Counted from the stretch's first letter, positions 47,193 to 59,489 are shown. The stretch: DNA of 64,000 nucleotides from Helianthus annuus (GCF_002127325.2 NC_035433.2:91776033-91840032); one strand, 5' to 3'. Translations and numbers: made by a program. Notes: generated by a model from the sequence alone, not told the origin.

Positions 47193-50100
47193 CTACTCTA
47201 ATTCATCATGTCGATCACCAGCATCATCGCCGTCATCATCGCCATCAACATCGTTGCCATCATCATCACCATCTCCACCGTCATCACCAGCTGGCTCTTC
47301 ATCAGACAATTCAACGGTAACCGGTGGATCGAGAATTGTTTTAAGACGCTGACACCAGTCGTCTTTCTTCAAAGCTTCCACAACCAGATCCATAACAGGC
47401 AAAGTAAGGTTGTCATATGAATTTTCAGCATGTGCAAGCGCGGCATCAGCCTGTTCAGTCACCGAGCAATGGCTCACATCAAATTCTTGACCAAGCATCT
47501 GCTCAACATGACTGGCACATTCCAGATAGCCCCCTCGATGACCCACCGCGCGCGCAGCATCCGTGAGAGCAGCAACGGCGCGATCTAGCTCGCCAGCATT
47601 AAGGATGGAGTTGGCAACCTTCAACAAGAGCAGAACATTAAGGAAAACCCTTAGCAAAATAAAAGCATACAAAAACACAAGCACAAACTTACCAGCACTA
47701 CTCCACGAGTGCGCATCCATTCAGCCTCAGACACAAGCGTGTCAACGATGCCTTGGGCCTCTGAGTAGTTGGTCTGAGCCACATTAAGCGCGGCGGTGCT
47801 AACAGCACACGCCTCTTCAGCAGTGGCAGCTTTGACTTTCTCTGCCCCCAGGTCGATCTCCAAGGACTCGCATTTATCAATCTGCTCATTCAAGCGGCGT
47901 TTGAGATCGGCAATCTCAACGTCCTTGGCCTGGAGATCTCTATCCTTGCCGGACAACTGCACCTTTGCCTCAGACAGCTCAACCTGAGAAGCGACAAAAA
48001 GACTTAGGCCATTTTGTAAACATAGCAAGAAAAAGCGAAAATAAGTAAACTAACCTCCATCTGCTGCTTGGCAGCCTTCTCACCATGCGCCTCTTCCACC
48101 TTCGCTGTCAATTCAGCAACCCTAGCTTCCAGGTCAACAATCTTCTGCCGAGCCGCGTAGGCGCGGTCGTTATCCCTTTCACAAATGCGCTTAAATTCAG
48201 CCTTCTCCTTGGCCAGTTGCTGTTCAGCATTTTGGAGTTTATTTTTTAGGCCCTCGCGCCCCCATTCTTCGGCCTTCTTATCAGCATCGAATTTGGCCTT
48301 CTCCTCATCGAAAGCAGCTTTCGATTTGTCAAAATCAGCAATGCGCTTTATCATGCGCTCGCGATAACCCTCCCAGTCTGCTCGCTCCCTAACCATCGTT
48401 CGCCACTCTCGAACTATCTGATGATTAGCGGCGCGCGCATTGGCTTCTCCAAGCACGAAAGTTCGATACAACAATTCATGGGTCTTCGCCCTTTGCCGGT
48501 TAATCTCTCCAGGAGTAAACGAGTTCAAGAACCACTCGCGGCAAGGGCCGAATTCCTGAAACGTGTCTTTTTGCTTCAAGCTCCAGGGAGCTTGGTGAGG
48601 AGCATCACCACGTTCTTCTTCAGTATAAGTCTTATAATATATGTCGCCAACAGTGTCCTTCGCCCCAATAACATTTGGGTTATAACCCCCAGCTCCACCA
48701 GAGCTCGCGCCACTAGAGGTATATCGACCCGACCCCTTAGAAGTAATGATCTTCGAACGATCATGGGTCTCAGCATGCGCATGGTGGGTGGGTTTGGCGA
48801 CTTCAGGCCCCTGAACATTGACAGGCTGTTCCATAGCCTTCTTCTGCTCCAGTTCCTTCTCCAAGGCCCTCTTCTTCGCCTCTTCGGCTGCCTTTTCCTC
48901 CTTCGCCTTCTTCCTTCTCTCTTCTTCATCCTTCCTCTTCTTATCCTCCTCAATTTTCTTTTTTCTTTCTTCTTCTCTCTTCTGATTTTCCTCCGCCTTT
49001 CGCTGCGCCTCAGCAGCCTTCGCAGCATCCTTAGCAGCAGTATTAGAAGACTTGATGGTAATCTTCGGCCTCTTCGACCCTGGCTCACTAAATTTGACAC
49101 CCTTCTCAGGGGTCTTCTTCTTGATCTCTGTGAAAATATTACAAGTACGTCAAGCAATGAAAATAAAAGTAAGGGAAAAGAAGCCAAGAACGTACCAGGA
49201 GAAAACTTATACAACGAGCGCAGGTTGCTCGTTTTCCCAACCAAGGGAATCATAGCAGCAGTGTACGCGGAAGCCACACCAGCCGTGGCCTCGCTTCTAC
49301 CCCTTTTCCTGCCAATCAACTGGGCAGTAGCTTCTTCTTCTTCAGCCTCCTCATCCTCAGGCACAGAAGGGGTCGCGCCAGCACCAGGGTTACGAGAACC
49401 CGCGCTCCCAGAGCTTTTTGAGTCGCATGCCCCAGTTTTTGCCTTAGCTGTACGCGATAAGCCTTCAAGTGAGTCACTGATTATCACATAATCGTCTAAG
49501 TCACTTTGTCGAAGGCGAAGAGTACCTTTAACAGCAGCAGTGGTTGCGCGACTAGTGCCAGTCCCCTTGCTGGTCACTTCAGAATCCACCTTTGTCTTCT
49601 TCTTCTTCAAGGGTTTCTTCTTCTTCTCTTCTGGGTCAATCCCCAGGTCGCGCAACACACCTGCAAAGATGTTAGACCACGAACTTAGCTCGCCGCTGGA
49701 AGACCCTACTGACTCCTCGCTGGAAAGATAGAGAATCTCTTTCCCAGCAGAAGTCACAGAGCGCAAAGGATGAGGTTTAGGAAATTGCGCACCTTCAGTC
49801 GTGGTTGGCGGCGAAGCAAAGGCACCATCAACCGAATACATGAAATTGCCCTTGATCTGGTCATACCAGCTCTCCTCGTCATCGCGCAATGGGCGCACGC
49901 CCATAGACCCACCAAACGTGGCGAAGGCAGCTTGATACAGTTGCGCCTCTACACGTGAATGCAAATAAGTAACAATTAAAGCAAAATACTTGGAAAAAGA
50001 AAAAGGAGATAACTGACCTTGATCGCCGATCTTCAGCACTGGAACCTCCTTGCTGTTGGGTGACCACCGGTCACTCATCTTCGCTGCCACTAACACGTTT

Positions 50101-50717
50101 TCCCCAAACACCCGATTTGGGGTTGGGTTCAACTGTTGATACCACCGAGCATTCTTAGGGATCGGAAGGTCTTCCTTCGGTATCGCTTCAGTCCAATCCC
50201 TGAACGGCATGGCAATCGGCAACACTTCCTCACGGATGAAGAAAAATTTGGGTTTCCAGTCATGGAAACTCTTAGGAGGGTTTAGCAGAATTTTCTTCGC
50301 TGCACCTCGACTTGCAAAAGAAAAGAAACCCATTGTTCTTTGCAGTTGGTAGAAGGCTCGTAACTTCTCCACCGTTGGCTCGATGCCATGAGATTGGCAT
50401 AGAAACTCAAAGTGACGGACTCTGACCATCCCAGGTGGGCTCATCTGAGAGAGATGGAAGTTGTAATGATGTAGTATACTACCCATGAAGTTTGTAGCCG
50501 GTAACCTAAAGTTACCCTGAAGAAAGAAATCTTCATATAGGGTAATATAACCCGGTGGTGCATCAGCTGCGGTCTGGCCCTGAGCCGGATACCGGGCATC
50601 CCACTCCGGTGGGAATCGGAAACTCCGAACAATCTGTTCGAAGAGCCCAAGATCCCATTTGAGGACGGGAACAGGACCCTCCTCAGCAGCAACAGCCTCT
50701 TGATGTTCCTCACTCAT
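47193..50717 (-). CDS. Antisense five-exon gene of the Tat element (about 1080 residues)
   Basis: Exons, read on the - strand: 50717-50018, 49948-49196, 49127-48055, 47983-47693 and 47618-47193. All four introns are short (69, 68, 71, 74 nt) and GT-AG, and the exon total is 3243 nt, exactly in frame to the stop. The start ATG gives MSEEHQEAVAAEEG. Residues about 20-330 (LKWDLGLFEQIVRSFRFPPEW, PPGYITLYEDFFLQGNFRLP, YQLQRTMGFFSF) match what I know as the 'putative gypsy type transposon' domain (Transposase_28 type, Pfam PF04195). Then come Lys-rich and Ser-rich linkers, a long Glu/Lys/Ala coiled coil, and a very acidic tail (GDGDDDGNDVDGDDDG). A function is not known. No stop or frameshift interrupts it, in contrast to gag-pol. 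Confidence 0.82.
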
Positions 50718-50878
50718 TATATCGAAAGAAAATTTCTGGAAAAAACTTGAAGATTTAAAGAAGTCTTGAAGATTTGAAGAAAATCTTGAAGTTCTGTGAA
50801 GAACACTTTGAAGATTCAAGTAGAAGAGGAGAGAATGGGAAATCAATGAAGAGAAGTGAGAACCTCTCACATCTCTTC

Positions 50879-50889
50879 GGATATATACC
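50879..50889 (-). promoter_or_regulatory. Candidate TATA box of the antisense gene
   Basis: GGTATATATCC on the - strand lies about 165 bp upstream of the ATG at 50717, so a leader of roughly 130 nt is expected. It gives the antisense gene a promoter inside the interior, independent of the LTRs. Not tested. Confidence 0.4.
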
Positions 50890-51370
50890 CATCGCATTTA
50901 ATGCGATGGGTAAACGTGCCGCTTTCGCCGCTAGGCTAACCAATGAGAGGTTGCCACGTCAAGCGGAAAACCAGGAGTGGCAGTTACTCTCCTGACACGA
51001 AGTACAACCGTCGCAGTCGGCATGATGACATCCGTGCCAGGGGTCAACTCAAACGTCGCACTCAACGACTTATCCCACCAACTTGTCAGAGTTCAAATTT
51101 CGAAGTTTCCCGCCATAAAAATTACAAGTAACTTTAGGCAACAGTTACATGAGCCGCGCAAGCTAACGTTGCCTTTAACAACCTTGCGCGCTTGATCGGA
51201 CAAACAATAAATCCCTCAAGACCTACCTTGGTAGCTGCGCAATTGTAAACAACAATTTCCACATGCGCCACACCAACCAAGATCAAAAGCACACTTCCCC
51301 TTCACTTTTATTTCTCTTATTTCTATTAAGTCCAGAGCTCCAACCACTTGCGTTGCGCATGGTGCAGCAC
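50890..51370 (+). other. Spacer between the antisense gene and the 3' LTR
   Basis: Non-coding, moderately GC-rich, with no recognised gene on either strand. It would include the upstream promoter region of the antisense gene. Confidence 0.5.
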
Positions 51371-51385
51371 TGGACTGGGGGGACT
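51371..51385 (+). promoter_or_regulatory. Polypurine tract of the Tat element
   Basis: TGGACTGGGGGGACT directly precedes TGAAGGGG at 51386 and so marks the 3' LTR start. Confidence 0.8.
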
Positions 51386-52266
51386 TGAAGGGGTATGGTC
51401 CCAAAAAGCCGCGCAAACCTCCGCTCAGGTTGCGCGTGAGACCATACTCCTTATTTCAGTAAACTTGTTAATAAGATCCTCGCGCGGCCTACATCACGTT
51501 CTGATCTATCCCGCGCGAGGCACAGCCCACAAGAGGCTCAGATATCAGCACTTAGCATAAAATAAGGGAACAAATGAGCATACTAAACCCGCGCGGGTTA
51601 GTTTGCTGCCCAACTAGAACCACACAGTAGTGAAGCGCAAGCCTACCTACAGTGGTACACAAGGTACAAGTGGCAGTAAAAGGAGCCAATGAGCGTCCAG
51701 CAGGCTCTGGTCAATCGTGCGCCACGATCGTCTGACGAGAAGTACACAAGGACGCCTACGTGGCACCAATCAGAGGACGGAGACAACTGTCCCACGATCT
51801 CCACTTGTCTGCTGATGGCAGAAGGACAACAAGGCCGACAACAATGACATGTGGCTCCAATCAAGGTGCGCCAGCACCGAGGAACGTCTAGAAGCCACTA
51901 AGCAGTCGACGCCAGCGAGACAAAGAGCATATCCGTTATGTTGTCCGTTTCCGGCCCAAGGCCCATCAGCCCATAACCTCTTACACCTCTCCGGCTATAA
52001 ATAGAGACCTCATTCCACAGGTTAAACATTCTATTCCCTCTACTCTTCACTCTTAGCACTTAATTACTCCCAAAGCAGTCGCTTATTCTCACGCCGGAGC
52101 CTGGTTAAGAGGGAAACCCCCACATTCCCCTCTTAACGAGCAACGGTGTTCTGTTTTGCAGGATCGAATTATGAAGTCGGAGCTCAAGTATCCATAAAAA
52201 GATTAACCATCATGAAAGAACATAAACCAAACCGATTAGTTCCCTAATTAGTTCAGTGTTTCTTCA
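51386..52266 (+). repeat. 3' LTR of the Tat element (881 bp)
   Basis: Near-identical to the 5' LTR (see there for the differences). It ends GTGTTTCTTCA at 52266 and is followed by the AATAA target duplication. Confidence 0.95.
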
Positions 52267-52874
52267 AATAACTATGTGATCTATTGATCCCCGTGATATT
52301 CATGCTCCTTGATATTTTAATTTTTTTTTATTGGCAACGTTGCTCCTAATCTTACATCAATAGTTCTAAGAATAATAATAATATTCTTTTATTAAAGCCA
52401 AAAAATATAGTAAAGTTTTGATTTCTAGGCAAATAAAATTTAGGAAAATTATGATATTAGCCATTAACCAAGAAGAAAAGCCAATTTAGCCATCCGGGAC
52501 ATCTACATACAGACGCCTCACTGAAACCCAAATAAGTGAGGCGTCTCTTATAGACTTTTTCTAGGACCATATATCATGACTGTAACACCCCGTTTTGTGA
52601 TAAAATAAAAATATATATGAAACTTACATGATCAAGCGAGTAAGTAACAAATAAGATTGTTATTTGAAATATGAACTCTAGATGAGTATTTAATGTTATA
52701 AGATACCGTTTATCTCTATAATAATGTTATATTTGGCCTCACTTCGTTTTTAATGAAACATAAGTTAAAGTGTAGAGAAAAATTAAATTTGCTCATTCCA
52801 AAAGTATATTCATAATCTTATAAAATTTTATAGTTCAAAAGTTATAAAAGAAAAATGAGTGAAGCTACTGAATT
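52267..52874. other. Intergenic DNA with a perfect hairpin and an LTR-like start
   Basis: AGACGCCTCAC (52511-52521) and GTGAGGCGTCT (52536-52546) form an 11-bp perfect stem around a 14-nt loop. At about 52582 TGTAACACCCCG, a typical Gypsy LTR start, begins AT-rich sequence of LTR style, without a detectable end. A|TC at 52713 (TCTCTATAATAATG) is a possible 5' end of the Helitron that ends at 56155. Confidence 0.45.
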
Positions 52875-53034
52875 ATATATACCTCTAATTTACAACACAC
52901 TTGTGCAATAGCTACTTGTAATTTTTGCTTTATTTATTTTGTATGCATAGATAATATATACCTCTAATTTACAACACATTTGTGCGCAATAGCTACTTGT
53001 AATTTTTGCTTTATTTATTTTGTATGCATAGATA
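52875..53034 (+). repeat. 80-bp tandem repeat (2 copies)
   Basis: 52875-52953 and 52954-53034, each starting ATATATACCTCTAATTTAC and ending GCATAGATA, nearly identical. Confidence 0.88.
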
Positions 53035-53821
53035 AGCTGTACGTTTCCTTGTATTGATTGTACACTAAAGCTTCTTTTGGAAGCTTTATATTACTAGAAG
53101 AGAGACACGAGAGATAGAGAGGAAGAGAGACACGAGAGATAGAGATGTGGATTCGTTTGAGAGAGAAAGATTTCAACGGATCCGTTCGTTCGATCTCTAG
53201 TGTTCAAACCCTCAGCCGCCGGCGCCAGAAATGACGACGGTGCAAGTGGTTCGTTCGGTGGATTTGTCGAAAAGATTGGTCCGAGCATTCGCAAATCGAA
53301 AATTTTCTCGAAGGCGTCTGTTCAGGCACTACCTCCTCCGAAAGTGGTGGGGAAGATGAGGAAAGAAGAGGCCGGATCGCAGATCCGATGGCGGAAAGGG
53401 GAAATAATTGGTGCGGAGCTTTCGGACGGGTTTATATGGGGATGAATTTAGATTCAGGGGAGCTGCTGGTGGTTAAACAGGTTTAAAGGCGTAATTAGCA
53501 TATATGATTTGTGTTGCTTTTGGTATTAGTTAATCTTGTAGATATGGTATTGACTATTGACTTGTGGTTTGAAATGTTTATATGCAGGTTTCTGTTGTTG
53601 TAAATATGGCTTCGAAAGACAAAACACAGGTGTGTCTATTTGCATAAGCTCAATTATACATTATTATGGTAGTACATGACTTATTTGCTAGACAATAACT
53701 AGTGATTTGATCTGAATTGATTATAATCTGATCTGTTAAGTAATGAATAATGATCCAATTCAGTCTGTAACTAATTCACTTAATATTATAGAACTGTAAA
53801 CTGCAAGATTTAATTGCAATT

Positions 53822-53862
53822 GTAATGGACAAACTACATTTTTTGATATATATCTGTACATG
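53822..53862 (+). repeat. Direct repeat, left copy, flanking the AMP1 segment
   Basis: AATGGACAAACTAC followed by a T run and ATATATATCTGTACAT. The same sequence recurs at 55621-55663. The pair brackets the AMP1 fragment and the GGGTACCCG-type repeat, both within MAPKKK intron 2. Confidence 0.8.
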
Positions 53863-53909
53863 GTAGAGATTAACACTCGATAAATACATGTAGGAGTTTG
53901 AATGCACGT

Positions 53910-53990
53910 TAAAATTTCTCTCATAGAAGACTTTCTTGCATAGATGGGATATACAATTTCTCTCATAGAACACTTTCTTGCATAGATGGG
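53910..53990 (+). repeat. 44-bp tandem repeat just before the AMP1 exon
   Basis: 'aatttctctcatagaa(g/c)actttcttgcatagatggga' occurs at about 53911-53950 and again at about 53955-53992. Confidence 0.8.
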
Positions 53991-54004
53991 AAAATATACC
54001 GCAG

Positions 54005-54967
54005 AGATATAGTTGAAAACGCGTATGACGCGGGTGTGATGGGGGTGTTAATATACTCCGATCGGAAGGATTACGTTGGGGGCGGGGGCGGTACGAAGTG
54101 GTTTCCGGATGACACGTGGTTGCCGCCGAGTGGTGTTCAGGTCGGGTCGGTGCTTAATGGGGCAGGTGACCCGACAACACCGGGCTGGCCGAGTAGTATG
54201 GAAGGGTGTGAGAGGTTGTCTGAGGATGAGGTGGAACGGGCCGGTGACGTCCCGTTGATTCCGTCGTTGCCGATCTCCGGTGCCGACGGTGAGGAGATTC
54301 TGAGGTGGATTTGTGGGGTGGTGGCTGAGGATGAATGGCAGGGGGATGAAGATGCTCCGGTTTATAGGATCGGGGGGGTCCAGGGGTTGCAGAATTCAGT
54401 TATAAGGTAAATGTGTTTGGACAATAATAATTGTTCAAATTTCAAGTGTTTAATTGTTCACATGTGAAATATTTGTGTATTGGTATTTTTGTATGTTTGA
54501 AGGCAAAACAAGTCATAAGCACAATACAAAATGTCATTGGAATAATTGAAGGAACAGAAGAACCTGACAGGTAACTCGTGTGTCGGTTAAATTTTCTGTT
54601 AACAGAGGTATCTAACATGTATCGTTTTTTTAGTCACCATTAGTGATTGAGATATTAGTAAGCTTGTAATTTCATATTGGAAACACTAATTATTTATATA
54701 ACTTTTATTCAAACCAATACTATCAACTTTATTTTTACCCATGACAATGTTACATTTTTCACGAGATTGGAGGATGTATTAGTAATATGATGAACAAATT
54801 TTGCTACTGTAAGGTTAAAGTACATTTATTAATCATGATTGGTGTACCATAAATAGGTTTAATGTTGTGTAAACCTTGTATCTAGATTCGTTATCTTAGG
54901 TAATCACCGGGATGCTTGGACATTTGGAGCTGTTGATCCCAACAGCGGCACTGCTGCCCTGCTTGAG
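54005..54967 (+). pseudogene. AMP1-like glutamate carboxypeptidase fragment, three exons
   Basis: Exon a (54005-54407) reads DIVENAYDAGVMGVLIYSDRKDY, GTKWFPDDTWLPPSGVQVGSV, GDPTTPGWPSS and PLIPSLPISGADGEEIL, the protease-associated (PA) region of plant AMP1/GCPII proteins. Exon b (54503-54570) gives AKQVISTIQNVIGIIEGTEEPD. Exon c (54886-54967) gives [27 protein letters not shown], the start of the M28 peptidase domain with its first zinc-ligand His and Asp. The remaining zinc ligands and the C-terminal half are missing; the full protein is about 700 residues. No stop lies in the exons, but flanking exons are lost. Confidence 0.85.
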
Positions 54968-55009
54968 GTAAACCCGTTTCACTCGCTTTATTTTTACTAG
55001 CCCCAGGTA

Positions 55010-55620
55010 GAGGTGCACAAAAAACCCGAACCCCGAAAAAATACCCGGACCCGGGTATTATAAAAACCTGGTTTTGACAACCCGACCCCGACCCTACCCT
55101 ACCCTGCGGGTATGGACCAGTTATGCCACTACGGTATAGCCACTGCGAACCCGAACCCGTAACCGGGTTTTTTTTAGACCCGCTTTGTACCCCAGGTTTA
55201 ATAAATACCCGTAGCCGGTTTTTGAATTACCCATACCCAGGTTTAACGAATATCCGGACCAGGTTTTGATTATACCCGCTACCGGGTACAGATCGGGTTT
55301 GACCGTTGTTGTGTCAGGCTGTGTTCCAGGTCTGTTTTAATGGCTATATGGCTATACAATTATGAAGTCAAATAACAAAAAGCTAAAAAAAACGAACTTA
55401 CAAACTCGCACAACAGTGGCTGCACATCTTCTGTTTCTTTTCAACGGTACCGGGTTTTTTGAATACCCGGATCAGGTTTTTCAAATACCTGAACCGTACC
55501 CGAACCCGAAAATAGGGTATTCTAATACCCGGGTATAGAATACCCGAACCCGGGTACATAGGGTATCGATTTTCTGGCCAATACTCGGACCCGAACCCAA
55601 TCCAGGTATTGCCAATACCC
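55010..55620. repeat. Degenerate 'acccgggtaccc' repeat, hAT-like in style
   Basis: A 600-bp stretch dense in 'acccgaaccc', 'cccgggta' and their reverse complements, starting with 'gaggtgcacaaaaaacccga'. It resembles non-autonomous hAT elements that start with that phrase, but no matching inverted end is found on the right. It ends at the right copy of the AATGGACAAACTAC direct repeat. Confidence 0.45.
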
Positions 55621-55663
55621 AATGGACAAACTACTTTTTTTTTATATATATATCTGTACATAA
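55621..55663 (+). repeat. Direct repeat, right copy, flanking the AMP1 segment
   Basis: Second copy of the sequence at 53822-53862 (see there), with a longer T run and an extra AT pair. Confidence 0.8.
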
Positions 55664-56125
55664 TGTGACGACATCGTATCCTGAAGACATGACTTATATT
55701 CCACAACAAAGATGGTTATGTACTGAGATTTAAAGTTTTACTGAATTCAAATTTTAACACGAGGTAGGCTCACATCCGCGAGTTGGAAGAAGAGGTGAAG
55801 ATACATTTTGGATTCAGATGTGGAAAAACAAACCTTTGGACAAAAGTTGCAAAACTGGCCAAACCTCTCCTCAGGGACGTAAATGTCATTGTACTCTTTC
55901 TTTTATTTGTATTTGACAATGTTTAAAAATTTGGTATGTGGTGGTTTTGTGTATTTATTCGCTAATATAAATAGTACAAACACATACATATGCTCTTTAC
56001 ACGTGTCTTATTATAGTAGCGGAGATTAAATGCTCATATATCAAATTTAGGGCCACCATTTTTGTATATGTGATTTGTAGATATGACTGTAGGAAAAAAG
56101 AACTTATGTAAAAAATACTGTGTAA

Positions 56126-57285
<1,160 letters not shown>

Positions 57286-57952
57286 TCTCTACTATAATAA
57301 AGCAAAACTTTTCTATCCTATATGTCAAAATTCTAGCCAGTCCACATCATCTTATCCTAGGTGTAATTTTATGAGATTTTTGAATTTTTATGTATTACTA
57401 AATGTTTCGAACCTGCTGAAATGTTTGAGCGGGCATTCAAATTTCAAATTGCATTTGTCTCTCTCTCCGACCGAAAAGCTCTTTTAATTTTCTCTTCCCT
57501 CTTCTCTCTCCTTCTTTCTCTCGAAACCAAATCAATAGCCGCTCCCCTCCCAACTCAACCCTGAAGTTTGATTCACACATATCAGTTTTCAAGTTCAGTT
57601 CGCATATGGAAGGTTCTATGTTTTGGATTAGTGAGCATCATGAGAAATTTCGTGCGAGAAACCTACTACAAAAGTCAAATTGAAGGTAGACACCAATTTG
57701 CACGCGCAATTGCAGTGACTGGCTAGAACCCTCTTCAAATTCCTCTTCTGGGTACCTCAATTTCCTCATTAATTACACACCAGATTTCAACAATTTTGTA
57801 GATCAGAGTGCCATTAATTAACCTTCTATTTTAATAATATTAATCTTGTAAAGTGCCCGACTAAAAGGCAGAAGATACCCAGCTATTTGTTCTAATTTGT
57901 TTTGTTTTCCCTTTGATCTTTACTAGAAATGAGCTTTGTTTGTTTCGTCTAA

Positions 57953-57992
<40 letters not shown>

Positions 57993-58100
57993 TTCTCTCT
58001 CTAGACTTGTATGTATATTTGGGGAATCCACATTGCCAGAAAGAAAGAGAAGAGGTGAAAGATTTCATATTTGCATCACAAGATCTTGGTTTTCGCTTTA

Positions 58101-58181
58101 ATGGCGGAAATCCTCAGCTCATTCAATAAGGTACTGTTTTTTAGGGTTTTTGTTTGTGTTTTTTTTATGTGTTTTATGATG

Positions 58182-58230
<49 letters not shown>

Positions 58231-59450
58231 ATTTGGTGATATGGTTTTTTTGTGGGTATGAATGATTTGTTTGAAAGTTGAGATTTTTTGTTAGTGAATC
58301 TTGGTTTTGGTCGTTAGATTTTGTAGTTGAATAGTGCTTAAATCTTGCAGAACGAACCGAGAAGAAATGGCAGTCTTGGATGATTCTTGTGAACTATGCA
58401 GCCCTTCAGATGAGATTGTTGATGTATCAGATAAAGAAAGATCTCCCAAATGCTTGAAATTGGTAATGAGATTTTATTAATGTTTATAGTAACAAAATTA
58501 TCGATGATTTTATAGTGTTCAGCCTAAATAAATTCTTGTCGACTTATAAATACGACCCACAAAATTAGAAGTTAAAAAATGTAGTTCTACTTCTTTTTGG
58601 ATATCAAGAAAACTTAATAACGGCTGTTGACTTTCATCAAATTTGACTTTTGTTTTCTGCCTTGTGATCATTTTATCTAATAAATACATAATAAACATAA
58701 CCTAAGTCTAGATTACATTCTAACACTTCTTGCTTACATCAAATGACAAGAAATGAAGACGGGACACACCGTATTTATGGCCCGAGGAAAATGGTGTGAA
58801 TGAATAGAACCTTAAAAGTGGCTAAATTTATCTCTAATTGGTTGGATGGTTAACCTGTTGATTGAGTTAAAACCTTAAACTTTTAATTCAGTAATGTTGG
58901 TTACTTTTAGTTAAAAGTGACAGTAGTTGGTCATATATAAGCCACTTAAACATTCTTTCTGTTTATTTTCAGGATTCACCTGAAGAAAATGAGTTTCCTT
59001 CTCCAACTGGGCTTTCACATTCACCCATAATCGAAGAACCCGAGAGTAGTGCAAGTGATAAAACTGAGGCTGTAAACAAACAAAAGTTTGCCATCTTAAA
59101 TACAATGGCTTCTACTTATGCGCTCAGAGTGGACCCATTGTGAGTGTTATATATCAAACCACAAATTTTATACTTGCTAAAAACGTATGATGACGGGATT
59201 ATATATTGTTTTTTATTTAGGGAACCACCCGACCCGCTCATTACCATGTATTTCTCGATCAGATTGTTTTCTCTGCATATTAGTTACATCCTATGTGTAA
59301 GTTGTATAATTAGTTAACTAATACAAATGAATTATAAATTCAAGATTAATGCTAAAATTGTTTACATAACTTTGCATAATGCAGGTATCAAAGAAGCCCA
59401 AGTGCCATTGAGAAAGTTAAAAGCGTTTCAGTAGCAGGTAAGGTAAGGAT
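58101..59450 (+). pseudogene. Captured multi-exon gene fragment, unidentified
   Basis: Exon-like pieces with GT-AG borders: 58101-58130 (MAEILSSFNK), about 58351-58462 (frame with MAVLDDSCELCSPSDEIVDV), about 58973-59140 (DSPEENEFPSPTGLSHSPII ... NTMASTYALRVDP), about 59220-59298, and about 59385-59432. The first and second pieces do not join in one open frame (a TGA follows), so either the ATG in piece 2 is the real start or the gene is broken. The proteins are Ser/Glu-rich and I do not recognise the family. A T45 run (58184-58228) lies in the first intron. Confidence 0.5.
58184..58228 (+). repeat. Poly-T run (45 nt)
   Basis: An uninterrupted T run in the first intron of the captured fragment. 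It could be a relic of a retro-inserted poly(A) tail on the other strand, or simple slippage. Confidence 0.9.
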
Positions 59451-59489
59451 TGAAAATAATTTTTTGAGGCTAAAGTGTCGGAATTGAAC

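Larger units (their letters stand above)
40249..52266 (+). mobile_element. Complete young Tat-lineage Gypsy retrotransposon (12.0 kb)
   Basis: LTRs at 40249-41130 and 51386-52266 flank a PBS, gag-pol and a polypurine tract, and the element is bounded by a perfect AATAA duplication (40244-40248, 52267-52271). The pol order is protease, RT, RNase H, second RNase H, integrase, and there is no chromodomain. The dual RNase H and the extra antisense ORF region after pol are marks of the Tat lineage (Ogre/Retand-like). The two LTRs differ at only about three bases and one indel, so insertion was recent, yet gag-pol carries three frameshifts and one nonsense codon. Confidence 0.92.
53145..55800 (+). 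pseudogene. ANP/NPK1-like MAPKKK fragment, three exon pieces
   Basis: Exon 1 (53145-53480) reads, in the frame of [19 protein letters not shown], a segment like the N terminus of ANP1/NPK1 MAP kinase kinase kinases, then [11 protein letters not shown]. One base is missing in the glycine-rich ATP loop, so the frame shifts; after the shift [16 protein letters not shown] follows, with the ATP-binding Lys. Exon 2 (53588-53629) gives VSVVVNMASKDKTQ, and exon 3 (55768-55800) gives AHIRELEEEVK, then unrelated sequence. Splice sites are kept. The rest of the kinase is absent, so no activity is expected. An AMP1-like fragment sits between exons 2 and 3. Confidence 0.78.

Noticed and set aside
48421..49491. 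A 356-residue + strand open frame
   Set aside because: It lies wholly opposite the exons and an intron of the - strand Tat antisense gene and has Leu/Ser/Arg-rich content typical of the reverse of a Lys/Glu coiled coil. No domain or start context.
54036..54258. Reading 54036-54410 as a complete small gene
   Set aside because: It is only one exon of an AMP1-like fragment; the frame continues left to the acceptor at 54004 and right across splice sites.
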